From the NCBI RefSeq assembly GCF_009739465.1, contig NZ_WHOM01000062.1, positions 62,001-126,000 of the forward strand: 64,000 nt of DNA, in the 5' to 3' direction. Origin of the DNA: Streptomyces apocyni (GTDB taxonomy: Bacteria > Actinomycetota > Actinomycetes > Streptomycetales > Streptomycetaceae). Position numbers and translations under genes: made by a program. Each line of letters begins with the position of its first letter. The first letter of the stretch is position 1. Shown one piece after another: positions 1 through 8,317 of the stretch. The notes beneath the pieces are model-generated. The model made no database searches. It was not told where the DNA came from and saw nothing but the letters and a program-made list of their open reading frames with translations.

Positions 1-187
1 GCGTAACGACCTGGCGCAACGGCGGCGGCTCCCCCGATGCAGAGCGCCGCCTGATTCTGCACAACTGCATTACCAAACTCGACAAGGTCCTGCCGCCCTC
101 ACGGGCTCGGAAGCGCTCCGGTACTACAAGCGCCTGCACCAATTGGCGATGCTCACCTCGCAGACCGGCCCACACTTGACCAAATGA
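1..187 (+). pseudogene. C-terminal gene fragment with a frameshift
   Basis: The window opens inside a reading frame (from base 3) that gives coherent sequence ending near ITKLDKVLP. The frame then breaks around base 95, and coherent sequence resumes in the next frame as ALTGSEALRYYKRLHQLAML and runs to TGA at 185-187. Joining the two needs one extra base in CTGCCGCC. The family is not recognised. A hairpin follows at once, which supports this being a real 3' gene end. The 5' part lies outside the window. Confidence 0.4.
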
Positions 188-203
188 CACGACGCCTAAA
201 ATA

Positions 204-244
204 AGCCAGGCCCCGGTATCCACCTTCGGATACCGGGCCTGGCT
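204..244. terminator. Hairpin terminator, near-perfect stem
   Basis: AGCCAGGCCCCGGTATCC pairs with GGATACCGGGCCTGGCT, with one bulged C and a short ACCTTC loop. It lies 17 bases after the stop of the fragment at 1-187 and is symmetric enough to work in both directions. There is no clear U-run, as is usual in Streptomyces. Confidence 0.7.
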
Positions 245-328
245 GGCTCCATCCGCTCCAGTCGCGCGGAGGATGCGCTGGCTTTGAGGAATGTTGGGGC
301 CCGGGCCCCGGTTTGGGCCCGGGCCGGT

Positions 329-478
329 CTTGCGCTCGTAGCGGCGGAAGCCGCCCAGCCAGCTCACCGTGCGCTCGACGGTCCATCGGTGTCGTCCCAG
401 GCGAGTGGAGGACTCGGTGCCCCGGCGGGCGATGCGGGGTGTGATGTGACGGGTGCAGAGCCACGACCGATCAGGCAT
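329..478 (-). pseudogene. IS5-type transposase C-terminal fragment
   Basis: About 50 residues on the minus strand, from MPDRSWLCTR to FRRYERK, contain GRHRWTVERTVSWLGGFRR. This matches the conserved DDE region near the C-terminus of actinobacterial IS5/IS112-like transposases, where an R-W-x-V-E-R-T-x-x-W-L pattern carries the catalytic Glu. Sequence on both sides is not transposase-like: after YERK the frame runs into Gly-Pro-rich and hairpin sequence. No inverted repeats or target duplication are recognisable, so this is a scrap of an old insertion rather than a mobile element. Confidence 0.6.
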
Positions 479-1087
479 CGGGAGGATGACACTACGGATT
501 CACACTCAAAGCTGCGCGGTTGTATCCAGCCTGTGGGGCGAGAGCCAGCGCGAGCGGTGCTGACGTCGACCTGGCATTTGGACGGTCCCCGATGTCCCCG
601 TGACTCCCCCTGTGATCTGGCACGAGCTCCTCGTCCTGACGTAGAGCGAACTCGACTGCGCTGAAGGGCAGTTGACGGGATCCAGCGCATCCAGTTATGG
701 GAGAAGTCTCTCCAGAGTCACGTCAGCAAGCTGGAACCGATCTTGCTTCGACTCCGCGACCGTGAGTTCCGGCTTCGGCTCACTCAGGTCGCCGAGTTCC
801 TGTCGTGGCCTGACCTGACTGAGCCGCGGCTCGGAGGATCGGTCACCCTTCTGAGCAAGCTTTGCGATCATGCCTTGGACTGCTTGGGGCCTTCGTACGG
901 GACGAGCCGCTGCCGGGGGAAGAGGGCGGCATGGCCTGGCCCGCCGCGTAGAGCATGCGTACAGAGGGGTCATAGAAGGCATGTGCGACATGTGAACCGC
1001 CTTCTGATCCGTAGCTCTAGCCGGATCGGTCAGGGACGGCTATGCCGGTCGCTACGTGGCCCGGGAAGGGCGGTAGCGGAGGGCGAG
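479..1087. other. No supported gene; decayed sequence
   Basis: Open frames exist on both strands but none has recognisable domains, a good ribosome binding site or Streptomyces-like third-position bias. Given the transposase scrap next to it, this is probably decayed insertion or plasmid DNA. No clear repeats or hairpins were seen. Confidence 0.4.
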
Positions 1088-1978
1088 TCACCTGTGCCGA
1101 CGGCTCTGCCCGATGATGAAGGCGAGTGCGAGGTGGGAGAGGGGCTGTGAAGTGGCGGGGCCCAGGCGCAGTACCCATTCAGGCATGCGGCAGGCGCTCC
1201 GGGCCCATGTCACGCCGCGGTCGTCCTTGAACTCGTAGGCACCCCACTTCGTACCGGCGGAAGGTTCGACGGAGCCCACCGGTCTACCGTCAAGAGCCAG
1301 CAGCGCGTAGCCGCCGGACGAGTCCTTGCCAGCGCTGCGGATGACGTGCCCGGACACACCGGACGGGTCCCAGACCACCAGTTCCGGCACGGATTTCCCG
1401 GCGCTGCGCTTCTCAACCCGGAACATGGGCTGTCCCGCGGGGCCGCGGACCTCCCAGTACGTCACCTTCACTCCAGGCGCAGGAGACGCGGGCTGCGGAA
1501 GCGTGACCACCGACGCCGAGCGCCGGCCGTCGGGCGTGTGCGCGCCCGCGCCCGTGACAATCAGCAGGTCCCCAGGGAATCCGGGTTCCGCGAGGAGCCG
1601 ACGGACGCGCTTTCCTGCCCGGATCTGCTGCTTCGTCAGGGCACCGAACGCGACCAGCCAGAACAACGACGCGGAGACGGGCAGAGCGGCAGCCCTGAGG
1701 CCCGGACGGTACGGACCCAACGGGCCGACGCGCACCTCGACGGCGCGTCCCGCGTCGCTCCGGCTGAGGCCGTAGATTCCGCCGGAACCGGTGCCGCCAT
1801 CGGCGGTGCGCCATGTCCCCGTGCATCTGAGCGGGCTGCGACTGGCTCCCCGATGACACTCGGCGACCTGCGCGGCGGCCCGCTCTCCTGCCAGGAAGGT
1901 GTACGTCAGCACCGTGGGCCAGAAGAGTCCGCCGAGCATCGCCACGGCTATCGCGGCACGGAGCAACCGAAATCTCAT
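1088..1978 (-). CDS. Putative membrane protein, unknown function
   Basis: A 296-residue protein with a hydrophobic N-terminal segment (about residues 5-27) and a second one near 96-116, separated by a presumably extracytoplasmic loop containing two Cys (ECHRG, LRCTG). The C-terminal half is soluble and beta-rich (VVWDPSGVSGHVIR, GGYALLALDGRPVGSVEP). The layout resembles small actinobacterial two-TM proteins with a cytoplasmic tail, but no family is recognised. The ATG start gives a proper membrane-anchor N-terminus, though no strong Shine-Dalgarno precedes it. It appears isolated, with pseudogenes on both sides. Confidence 0.7.
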   Translation of the reverse strand: MRFRLLRAAIAVAMLGGLFWPTVLTYTFLAGERAAAQVAECHRGASRSPLRCTGTWRTADGGTGSGGIYGLSRSDAGRAVEVRVGPLGPYRPGLRAAALPVSASLFWLVAFGALTKQQIRAGKRVRRLLAEPGFPGDLLIVTGAGAHTPDGRRSASVVTLPQPASPAPGVKVTYWEVRGPAGQPMFRVEKRSAGKSVPELVVWDPSGVSGHVIRSAGKDSSGGYALLALDGRPVGSVEPSAGTKWGAYEFKDDRGVTWARSACRMPEWVLRLGPATSQPLSHLALAFIIGQSRRHR

Positions 1979-1980
1979 AG

Positions 1981-2484
1981 TGCAGCAAACTACAGCGGCG
2001 GACCGTCCGGCCCGCGACCTGCGCCGTACGCATCTCCGAGCGCCGCAGTAGTGCGGCTCGCCTCACACCGTGGGCCAAGGACGCCAACGTCAGGGATGTC
2101 GCCACTAGTTACCGTCTCGAAGGTGACTCCCAAATCCAGAGCATCGACACGAACAGCAGCACGGCCTACCCGGTCGTCGCCGACCCCAAGGTCAAGTGGG
2201 ACATCGTCACCGGCACTCTCTGCTTCAACACGGCCGAGCCCAGGAAGGCCGTGGAAGGTGGGGGGTTCCTCACGGCAGCAGCCGCGATGCTCCCGGGAAG
2301 CGGCGCCCCGATCGCGGTCACCGTGGCAGGCGGCAGGCTGGTCCACTATTCGTGGGTGAACGACAACGACCCGGTGGGAGGTGCCGTATTCGGTGTCCTG
2401 GGGGCCGCGACCATCGGCTCCCTGGTGGCGGGGGCCAGGCACCTGATCCACGCCTTGCGCCAGAAGCACCGTGATGCCTCCTGA
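1981..2484 (+). pseudogene. 5'-truncated secreted-protein gene
   Basis: The frame is open from a stop at 1978-1980 and becomes clearly coding by about 2045 (AKDANVRDVATSYRLEGDSQ ... STAYPVVADPKVKWDIVTG). A Y/F-PVVADP motif is common just before the C-terminal domain of Streptomyces secreted proteins. The tail is hydrophobic (GAVFGVLGAATIGSLVAG), ending ALRQKHRDAS. No ATG or GTG occurs in frame before 2251, which lies well inside the coherent sequence, so the 5' end is lost. The missing N-terminus presumably carried the signal peptide. Divergently placed 1088-1978 probably marks the breakpoint. Confidence 0.6.
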
Positions 2485-3261
2485 TCACGGTGCCGTTGGG
2501 TCGATTCCCTTCCTTGTGTCCTGGGAACCGGCCCGTCGAGCAACTTGGGAGTCGCCTCCGGCTTCGTGAAGGTCCGTCATGGACCTTCTTCACGCACACC
2601 TCTTGCGAGATCAATCAGCCTCCAGTGAACGGACGCTCCGTCAGTTGAAATGTCTGGCGGGTGCATGGTGTGGGCAATCTGGCTCAGTGGCGTCGAGTGG
2701 TTCGCGATCCTCCAGATAGGCCTTGGCCTGTGGTGGCTGGAGAGCTGGAGAGCTGGCGGCATAAGGGCAAGAAGGACTGGTTCGTTGGCGGGGGCATCGC
2801 CTGGGCGGCTGGCGTGATCACGATGCGGCACAGCTCGCCACTCTGAGCGCGAAGGCCAGGACGTGCCTGGAGCGCGATGTCTACAAGGCTACGGAGAAGG
2901 GGGCGAGGTGTGTGGTGAGCGTCCGGATCAGTTCGGGCAGCTCGCGGTCGCGAACGTCCCGGGAGCGGGGCCCGCACGCGCCGTCGAGGACGCCTCAGTG
3001 GGAGTGTGCGGAGAGGACTCGTCGGGACCCGCCTCGCGTGCGCAGGTTCCGATGGCCTGCTGGCGCCGCAGTGGTTGACCGCCTCGCTTCCGAAACACCG
3101 CATTCGGAGTGCATGAATACCTGTGTTCGCGGTCTGAGGTTTTAGCAGTCACCGCGTGGAGGGTTTTTGTCGGCGACGTACAGGGGAAATGTTCGACGTA
3201 CGCGGGATACGGTTATGTGCTACTGTCTAGCTCAGTTGCAGTTTTGGTACCCAAAAACTTC
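2485..3261. other. Long intergenic stretch, no supported gene
   Basis: Short open frames are present. One around 2863-2940 reads CLERDVYKATEKGARCVVS, which looks weakly coding, but no full gene can be assembled and no domain is recognised. The last 150 bases before 3262 are less GC-rich and probably contain the promoter of the cold-shock gene. CGACGTAC occurs twice, near 3173 and 3191. Confidence 0.4.
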
Positions 3262-3300
3262 AAGCGCCTCCCGTCGGCTGCATGCCGCACGGAAGCGCTT
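3262..3300 (+). promoter_or_regulatory. Leader hairpin upstream of cold-shock gene
   Basis: AAGCGC ... CCGTCGGC-TGCAT-GCCG ... ACGG ... GCGCTT folds into a long interrupted stem and is followed by TGTATTTCC. It lies about 95 bases before the csp start, in what is probably its 5' UTR. It could be an attenuator-like terminator or a structured cold-shock leader; which one cannot be decided from sequence. Confidence 0.45.
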
Positions 3301-3394
3301 TGTATTTCCGGTCATTTTCCGGGCGGGGCATCATCGCGGCGACACGGCATCCGTACGGTACGGGTGCCGCTGTACTGCCCTAAGGAGATATGAC

Positions 3395-3598
3395 ATGGCT
3401 GCTGGCACCGTGAAGTGGTTCAACGCGGAAAAGGGTTTCGGCTTCATCGAGCAGGACGGTGGCGGGCCTGACGTGTTCGCCCACTTCTCGAACATCGCCG
3501 CCCAGGGCTTCCGCGAGCTCCAGGAGGGCCAGAAGGTCACCTTCGACATCGCGCAGGGCCAGAAGGGCCCGACGGCCGAGAACATCGTTGCCGCCTGA
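3395..3598 (+). CDS. Cold-shock protein, CspA family
   Basis: This 67-residue protein is a complete single cold-shock domain that binds single-stranded RNA and DNA and melts mRNA secondary structure. RNP1 is KGFGFI (residues 13-18) and RNP2 is VFAHF (27-31); the aromatic residues that stack on bases are present. ATG is preceded by an excellent TAAGGAG site. A 14-bp-stem terminator follows, so it is probably its own transcription unit, but the next gene is a DEAD-box helicase, the usual cold-response partner. The length is standard for the family. Confidence 0.95.
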   Translation: MAAGTVKWFNAEKGFGFIEQDGGGPDVFAHFSNIAAQGFRELQEGQKVTFDIAQGQKGPTAENIVAA

Positions 3599-3616
3599 CG
3601 CTGACGCGTAATACGT

Positions 3617-3654
3617 AGCTGGGGCCCGCATCCCTCGGGGTGCGGGCCCCAGCT
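3617..3654 (+). terminator. Terminator after cold-shock gene
   Basis: AGCTGGGGCCCGCA pairs perfectly with TGCGGGCCCCAGCT around a 10-base loop, 18 bases after the csp stop. It separates csp from the helicase gene. Confidence 0.85.
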
Positions 3655-3846
3655 GCATGCATTTCTCAGGGTTCTTACCCGCATCTGCGTCTCTCGCATT
3701 TTTTCACGCCAGCTTGCGCCGACAATTCTTTGTCGTGAGCCAAGCTACCTGCTTTCGCATTTCATTCGGCCCGTGCCTGTGATTGCCCACGCTGCTTCTC
3801 CGCGTGGGAATTCCTCGATACGCGCCGTATCAAAGGAAGGTTCTGA

Positions 3847-5358
3847 ATGAACCCCACGCGCACGAACAGCCGTTCTTCCCGCACACGTCGCAACGGCGGC
3901 CATACATACGACTCGTCCGCTGGAACGGGCCGGGGCGGTCGCTCCGGTTCGTCCACGCAGAATCGCTCGGGAGGTCCGAGCCGGTCGGGCGGATACGGCA
4001 GGCGTCCCGCCGCCGTGCAGGGCGAGTTCGCTCTGCCCAAGACGATCACTCCGGCGTTGCCCGCCGTCGAGGCGTTCGCCGACCTGGCCCTGGACCGGCG
4101 CCTCCTGGCCGCGCTCTCCGCGCAGGGCGTGTCCGTCCCGTTCCCCATCCAGGGCGCGACGCTGCCGAACTCCCTCGCGGGCCGCGACGTCCTGGGCCGC
4201 GGCCGGACCGGCTCGGGCAAGACCCTGGCCTTCGGCCTGGCCCTGCTGGCCCGCACCGCCGGACAGCTCGCTGAGCCCCGGCAGCCGCTCGCGCTGGTCC
4301 TGGTCCCCACCCGGGAACTCGCCCAGCAGGTCACCGACGCGCTCACCCCGTATGCCCGCGCCGTGAAGCTGCGCCTGGCCACCGTCGTCGGCGGCATGCC
4401 GATCGGCCGGCAGGCGAACGCGCTGCGCAGCGGCGTCGAGGTCGTCGTGGCCACCCCCGGCCGCCTCAAGGACCTCATCGACCGCGGCGACTGCCGGCTG
4501 AACCAGGTGTCGATCACCGTCCTGGACGAGGCCGACCAGATGGCCGACATGGGCTTCATGCCGCAGGTCACCGCGCTCCTGGACCAGGTCCGCCCCGAGG
4601 GACAGCGGATGCTGTTCTCCGCGACCCTGGACCGCAACGTCGACCTGCTCGTCCGCCGCTACCTCGCCGATCCCGTCGTCCACTCGGTGGACCCCTCCCA
4701 GGGCGCGGTCACCACGATGGAGCACCACGTCCTGCATGTGCACGGCGCGGACAAGCAGCGGCTGACGACGGAGATCGCGGCGCGCGACGGCCGCGTGATC
4801 ATGTTCCTGGACACCAAGCACGCCGTGGACCGCCTCACCGAGGAACTCCTCAACTCCGGTGTCCGCGCGGCCGCCCTGCACGGCGGCAAGACGCAGCCGC
4901 AGCGCACCCGCACCCTCTCCCGGTTCAAGACCGGGCACGTCACCGTCCTAGTCGCCACGAACGTCGCCGCGCGCGGCATCCACGTCGACAATCTCGACCT
5001 CGTCGTCAACGTGGACCCGCCGACCGACAGCAAGGACTACCTCCACCGCGGCGGCCGCACCGCGCGGGCCGGCGAGTCCGGCAGCGTCGTCACCCTGGTC
5101 ACCGCCAACCAGCGCCGCGAGATGACCCGTCTCATGGCGGCCGCCGGGATCGTGCCCGAGACCACGCAGGTCCGCTCCGGCGAGGAGGCGCTCGCCCGGA
5201 TCACCGGCGCGCGGACCCCCTCCGGCGTTCCCGTGACGATCACCGCGCCGCCCTCCGAGCAGCGCAAGCGCGGCACGACCTCGCGCGGCCGGCGCGGTAC
5301 CGGCTCGGCAGCCCGGCGCTCCGGCGGGCGGAGTTCCGTCGTAGCGGCGGCAGCCTGA
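3847..5358 (+). CDS. DEAD-box ATP-dependent RNA helicase
   Basis: A 503-residue cytoplasmic RNA helicase that unwinds structured RNA. All core motifs are visible: Q motif FPIQ, Walker A GRTGSGKT (about 118-126), PTRELAQQ (about 154), TPGR (about 203), DEAD (about 227), SAT (about 257), and motif VI HRGGRTARAG (about 399). A basic, Gly/Ser/Arg-rich N-terminus (residues 1-60) and an Arg-rich C-terminal tail probably bind RNA non-specifically. ATG follows AAGGAAGG. The location after a CspA gene suggests a cold-shock or RNA-remodelling role, as for CsdA/DeaD-like proteins; orthology to a particular helicase is not claimed. Confidence 0.93.
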   Translation: MNPTRTNSRSSRTRRNGGHTYDSSAGTGRGGRSGSSTQNRSGGPSRSGGYGRRPAAVQGEFALPKTITPALPAVEAFADLALDRRLLAALSAQGVSVPFPIQGATLPNSLAGRDVLGRGRTGSGKTLAFGLALLARTAGQLAEPRQPLALVLVPTRELAQQVTDALTPYARAVKLRLATVVGGMPIGRQANALRSGVEVVVATPGRLKDLIDRGDCRLNQVSITVLDEADQMADMGFMPQVTALLDQVRPEGQRMLFSATLDRNVDLLVRRYLADPVVHSVDPSQGAVTTMEHHVLHVHGADKQRLTTEIAARDGRVIMFLDTKHAVDRLTEELLNSGVRAAALHGGKTQPQRTRTLSRFKTGHVTVLVATNVAARGIHVDNLDLVVNVDPPTDSKDYLHRGGRTARAGESGSVVTLVTANQRREMTRLMAAAGIVPETTQVRSGEEALARITGARTPSGVPVTITAPPSEQRKRGTTSRGRRGTGSAARRSGGRSSVVAAAA

Positions 5359-5404
5359 GCGCCTCGTGATCCGGAAGCTGACCCATCTCCTCAGGAGGCA
5401 CGTT

Positions 5405-5848
5405 GTGACGCTGGTCCAGACGCAGCCCCGCTCGACGCACACCACCACCCTCGTACCCAGGACGGTGGTCGACGCCGTGGACACGGCCGGACTAGTGGAC
5501 ACGGCCGGGCTACAGGTCTGCGACGACATGACCGTCGAGGTGGCCCTGTCCGTCATGGCCGGGGCCCGCACCGGGCACTTGCTCATCTGCGACAACGACG
5601 GTCAGTGCACGGGCCTGGTCACCCGGACCCAGCTCACCGCCGTCCGCGACAGCGCCGTCTACACGGACCGGCTCCAGCTGCGCGACCTCTCCGGCGACGG
5701 CGGGCCGCTCACCTCGGCCGCCGCCTTGACGACGGGGCGGGTGGTACGTCCCCGGATCGTCACCCCGTCCGTCGTGGGCGAGCAGGACGATGCCCAGGGC
5801 GCCCCCGCGCCCGCGCCCGTCCTCGTCCTCGCGCTCGCGCTCGCGTGA
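5405..5848 (+). CDS. Small CBS-domain protein
   Basis: A 147-residue protein whose middle region (VALSVMAGARTGHLLICDNDGQCTGLVTRTQL) reads as a CBS motif, a module that usually binds adenosine nucleotides. The GTG start was chosen because CAGGAGG lies 7 bases upstream; an earlier GTG at 5366 lacks a site. The C-terminus is low-complexity (Ala/Pro/Leu/Val). It follows the helicase by 46 bp and is probably co-transcribed with it and the next gene. Only one CBS motif is evident, so the protein probably dimerises. Confidence 0.75.
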   Translation: MTLVQTQPRSTHTTTLVPRTVVDAVDTAGLVDTAGLQVCDDMTVEVALSVMAGARTGHLLICDNDGQCTGLVTRTQLTAVRDSAVYTDRLQLRDLSGDGGPLTSAAALTTGRVVRPRIVTPSVVGEQDDAQGAPAPAPVLVLALALA

Positions 5849-5901
5849 ACCGCCTCACCACGGCGGAACCACTCCCCTTCTCCTTCTCCCTGTGAGGCAT
5901 C

Positions 5902-6213
5902 GTGCGCTGTGTCATCGCCCGCTTTCCGTTCGACCTCTCCAAGAGCGGCGTCCTGGAGACCATGCGGGGCGTGAAGCCGGAGGAAATCGTCGGCGAGTCC
6001 GTGATCATCGGCCGCCGCGCCTACCCCGTCAAGCAGGTCGGCCAGGCCATCACACGTCAGGACCGTCGCGACTTCAGTGCCGGTGAAGTCCTCCGCGCCA
6101 TGACCAAGCTCGGCTTCACCTGTCGCGGCCTTCCCCAGGACACCGCACCCGCCCGCAGCCTCGACGCCCTCCAGCACGCCTCCGCGATGCTCGGCGCCCC
6201 GGCAGCGGCCTGA
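5902..6213 (+). CDS. Small conserved protein of the cold-shock cluster
   Basis: This 103-residue protein starts at GTG after a CTCCCTGTGAGG leader. Conserved-looking features are an N-terminal IARFPFDL segment, GVKPEEIVGESVIIGRRAYPVKQVG and a DFSAGEVLRAMTKLGFTCR stretch. From memory, Streptomyces genomes carry a similar protein beside DEAD-box helicase and csp genes, but no function is known. It closes the helicase-CBS unit and is followed by a strong terminator. Confidence 0.75.
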   Translation: MRCVIARFPFDLSKSGVLETMRGVKPEEIVGESVIIGRRAYPVKQVGQAITRQDRRDFSAGEVLRAMTKLGFTCRGLPQDTAPARSLDALQHASAMLGAPAAA

Positions 6214-6254
6214 CCGTGACTCGCGGGCGAACGTGAGCTGACACTCGGGCAGCC

Positions 6255-6296
6255 GAGAGGGAGGGCCCGACCGGCACCCGCCGGTCGGGCCCTCTC
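6255..6296 (+). terminator. Terminator closing the helicase unit
   Basis: GAGAGGG-GGGCCCGACCGGC pairs with a GGTCGGGCCCTCTC arm across a short loop, starting 42 bases after the stop at 6213. The gene on the other side is convergent, so it may serve both. Confidence 0.8.
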
Positions 6297-6358
6297 GCCA
6301 ATTGGGGGGTGGGCTTCTACTCGCCTATTGGGGGGAGGGCTTCCCCAAGGGCGCGAAG

Positions 6359-6718
6359 TCAGCTATCGGAGTAGCTGAAGTCGCCCATGGTCCAGGCGCT
6401 GACGTCCGCGATCGAGACGCGGTACATCCCGCCCGTCTCCGGGATCCCCACCGTGCCATGAAGGATCCGCGCCATGTGGAAGTGCAGATACGCGGGCGGC
6501 CCGTCCCTCCCTGTCGTAGCGGTGAAGACGGCGGAGAACTCTCCCAGGCGGTCGGAGTCCGCCAGGACCTCCGAGACCCGCTGCCTCCACACCGCTTCGG
6601 GCGCCAGCCGACCGGTGATGACAGCGCCACCGGTGACCACCGTCAGGGACATCTGATTGCTCTGCCCGGACTCCACCAGCGTGGCAACGTCAACGAGCAA
6701 CTCGTCAAGCTTCGACAT
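6359..6718 (-). CDS. GvpU-like gas-vesicle accessory protein (tentative)
   Basis: A 119-residue soluble protein. The pattern LxLTVVTGGAVITGRL near the N-terminus, then LHFHMARIL and a final YRVSIADVSAWTMGDFS, follows the layout of Bacillus GvpU (remembered pattern ...SLNVNGAVISG... HFIHLKN ... GKIAEVDGFFLG). GvpU modulates gas-vesicle clustering where known. No structural gas-vesicle gene (GvpA type) is present in this window, so the link is by similarity only. The start MSKLDELLVDVATLV gives a clean N-terminus. The neighbouring DUF2267-type genes on the same strand may belong with it. Confidence 0.55.
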   Translation of the reverse strand: MSKLDELLVDVATLVESGQSNQMSLTVVTGGAVITGRLAPEAVWRQRVSEVLADSDRLGEFSAVFTATTGRDGPPAYLHFHMARILHGTVGIPETGGMYRVSIADVSAWTMGDFSYSDS

Positions 6719-6834
6719 GAGAGCCGATCCTATTCACGGATCGCCCCGTCCCCTCAACCGGTCGTGCCACCGGACGGGAAGGGCCGTCACCGCCTTGCCA
6801 CGGGAGGCACGCCGCGTAACCGAGGTCGCCATGG

Positions 6835-7305
6835 TCAGGAGGAGGCGGTCTTGCGCCGTGGCTGGTGGAGTTCGGCTCTCCCGAAGAGGAGGGCGTAGCC
6901 GGAGGGGAGCTGGTTGATGATGCGGTCGAGGAGTTCGGGTCCGGCGAGCTGGGATACGACGGAGAGGACGGCGCCGACGTTCCAGCGGGTGGCCGCGGGT
7001 GTGCTGTCGGTGCGCTGGGCGAGGTCCTTGACGAACTCCCACCCGGTGAGGGGGGTGACGGTGGGGACCTGGGCTGTGAGGACGAGGGCGGCCTCGACGG
7101 GGAGCCGGGCGGCGAGGTCGACGCGTTCGTCGCCGACGAGCTGTCGTCCCAACGCGGCGAGCACGCGCTGGACGGCTTCGTCGGCGCGTTCGAGGGTCGG
7201 GTGGGCGCCCTCGTAGCGCACGCGCTCGAGCATGTGGGCGTAGGGCGCCGCGGTGGTGCGGCTCCCGTGGGCGGGTGCTGTCGTGGTCTCGGTCTGAAGA
7301 GTCAT
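6835..7305 (-). CDS. DUF2267 family protein
   Basis: A 156-residue protein built from two helical halves typical of DUF2267: YAHMLERVRYEGAHPTLERADEAVQRVLAALG ... VDLAARLP, then EFVKDLAQRTD ... VLSVVSQLAGPELLDRIINQLPSGYALLF. DUF2267 proteins are often found in Streptomyces stress or gas-vesicle-associated islands; their biochemical role is unknown. The start at 7305 (MTLQTETTTAP) was chosen because sequence upstream in the frame becomes low-complexity and overlaps another coding frame. The first residues are Thr/Ala-rich and disordered. Confidence 0.75.
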   Translation of the reverse strand: MTLQTETTTAPAHGSRTTAAPYAHMLERVRYEGAHPTLERADEAVQRVLAALGRQLVGDERVDLAARLPVEAALVLTAQVPTVTPLTGWEFVKDLAQRTDSTPAATRWNVGAVLSVVSQLAGPELLDRIINQLPSGYALLFGRAELHQPRRKTASS

Positions 7306-7381
7306 GTCGGTGGAGATCGCCGTTCTCTTCGGGCCCGGCCCGTGGACCGGGCGGAGCGAACATGTTTCAGGGGGTGTCGGC

Positions 7382-7706
7382 TTACCAGGGGTGGTGTGGC
7401 CGGCCGATGAGGAGGTCGTAGCCGGGTGAGAGCCCGGGTGAGAGCCGCGGGAGTATCCGGGCGGTCGGTTCCTCGCCAGTCGCATTGCCAGTCGCATTGC
7501 CGGTCGCGTCTGCGGTCGCGTCTGCGGGGTCGGCGGCGACGCTGAGGACGGGGGCTGACGTCCCAGGCCCAGTCCCAGGCCGCGGTCTGCTCGGTGGCTC
7601 CATCGATCCAGGCGGCCGTCGCGCGTACGAAGCGTTCCGGTGCGAGAGGCTCGGTGGCCTGGAGCGCGTTGCGCCATCGCGGTCTCGTCACGACCCCCTT
7701 TCGCAT
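7382..7706 (-). pseudogene. DUF2267-like gene broken by a one-base frameshift
   Basis: The frame from ATG at 7706 gives MRKGVVTRPRWRNALQATEP ... ERFVRATAAWIDGATEQTAAW, then turns to Arg-rich nonsense. Another frame continues as PVLSVAADPADATADATGNA ... LSPGYDLLIGRPHHPW to a stop at 7382. Removing one C from the CCCCC run just after the WDVS codons restores one protein. Its end (SPGYDLLIGR) parallels PSGYALLFGR at the end of the next gene, so it is a paralogue. A 12-bp repeat encodes the AT-G-N-ATG stretch. It could also be a sequencing error. Confidence 0.6.
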
Positions 7707-7758
7707 ACGTGGATGCGGGGAGCGGACGACGGAGGGGCGGAGGGCGGAGGGGCGGAGG

Positions 7759-7797
7759 GCGGAGGGCGGAGGAGGGGGAAAGGCTTCCGCCCTCCGC
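7759..7797 (-). terminator. Hairpin after the Hsp20 gene
   Basis: GCGGAGGGCGGA pairs perfectly with TCCGCCCTCCGC, directly downstream of the Hsp20 stop on the minus strand. The left arm is part of a longer run of GGCGGAGG repeats from about 7730, so alternative registers are possible. Confidence 0.6.
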
Positions 7798-7816
7798 TCC
7801 CGGTCTTGCCTGCGGC

Positions 7817-8251
7817 TCAGCCGCTGATCTGCTTGCGGTCGTCGCCCTGGCCGATGGTGATCTTGCGGGGCTTGGCGCGCTCGGCGATCGGGATGCGCAG
7901 TGTGAGCACGCCCGCCTCGTAGTCGGCCGTGATCTTCTCGGTGTCGAGGGTGTCGGCCAGCACCAGCTGCCGGGAAAAGACGCCGAAGGGCCGCTCGGAC
8001 AGTTCCATCTGCACGTCGTCGCCCTTCGCGATGGGGCGGCGCTCGGCCTTGACCGTCAGCATGTTCCGCTCGACGTCGATGTCGATCGCGTCCGGATCGA
8101 CGCCGGGCAGGTCGAGGGACATGACGTAGACGTCACCCTCACGGTAAGCGTCCATCGGTACCGCGGAAGGCCTCGACCAGGTGCCGGTCGTCCCCAGCAT
8201 CTGCTGGGCGAGACGGTCGAGTTCACGGAACGGGTCAGTGCGCATCAACAT
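7817..8251 (-). CDS. Small heat-shock protein, Hsp20/alpha-crystallin (HSP18 type)
   Basis: This 144-residue ATP-independent holdase chaperone starts MLMRTDPFRELDRLAQQ. The alpha-crystallin domain runs from about residue 35 (AYREGDVYVMSLDLPGV) to the conserved end GVLTLRIPI (about 125-133). The GGAGGTG site lies 8 bases before the ATG. It is transcribed away from an HSP18-type regulator across an intergenic region that holds an inverted repeat close to the RheA operator, so it is probably heat-induced by derepression. Confidence 0.93.
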   Translation of the reverse strand: MLMRTDPFRELDRLAQQMLGTTGTWSRPSAVPMDAYREGDVYVMSLDLPGVDPDAIDIDVERNMLTVKAERRPIAKGDDVQMELSERPFGVFSRQLVLADTLDTEKITADYEAGVLTLRIPIAERAKPRKITIGQGDDRKQISG

Positions 8252-8317
8252 CGCGAAACACCTCCAGTGAGATCAGGCAGTGACTGCCAATGCGCTCGAT
8301 CTGACTCCGTTGTAACA

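Noticed and set aside
2863..3145. Plus-strand open frames (MPGARCLQGYGEGG..., SVRISSGSSRSRT...)
   Set aside because: No recognised family, no ribosome site and conflicting frames; at most a decayed gene.
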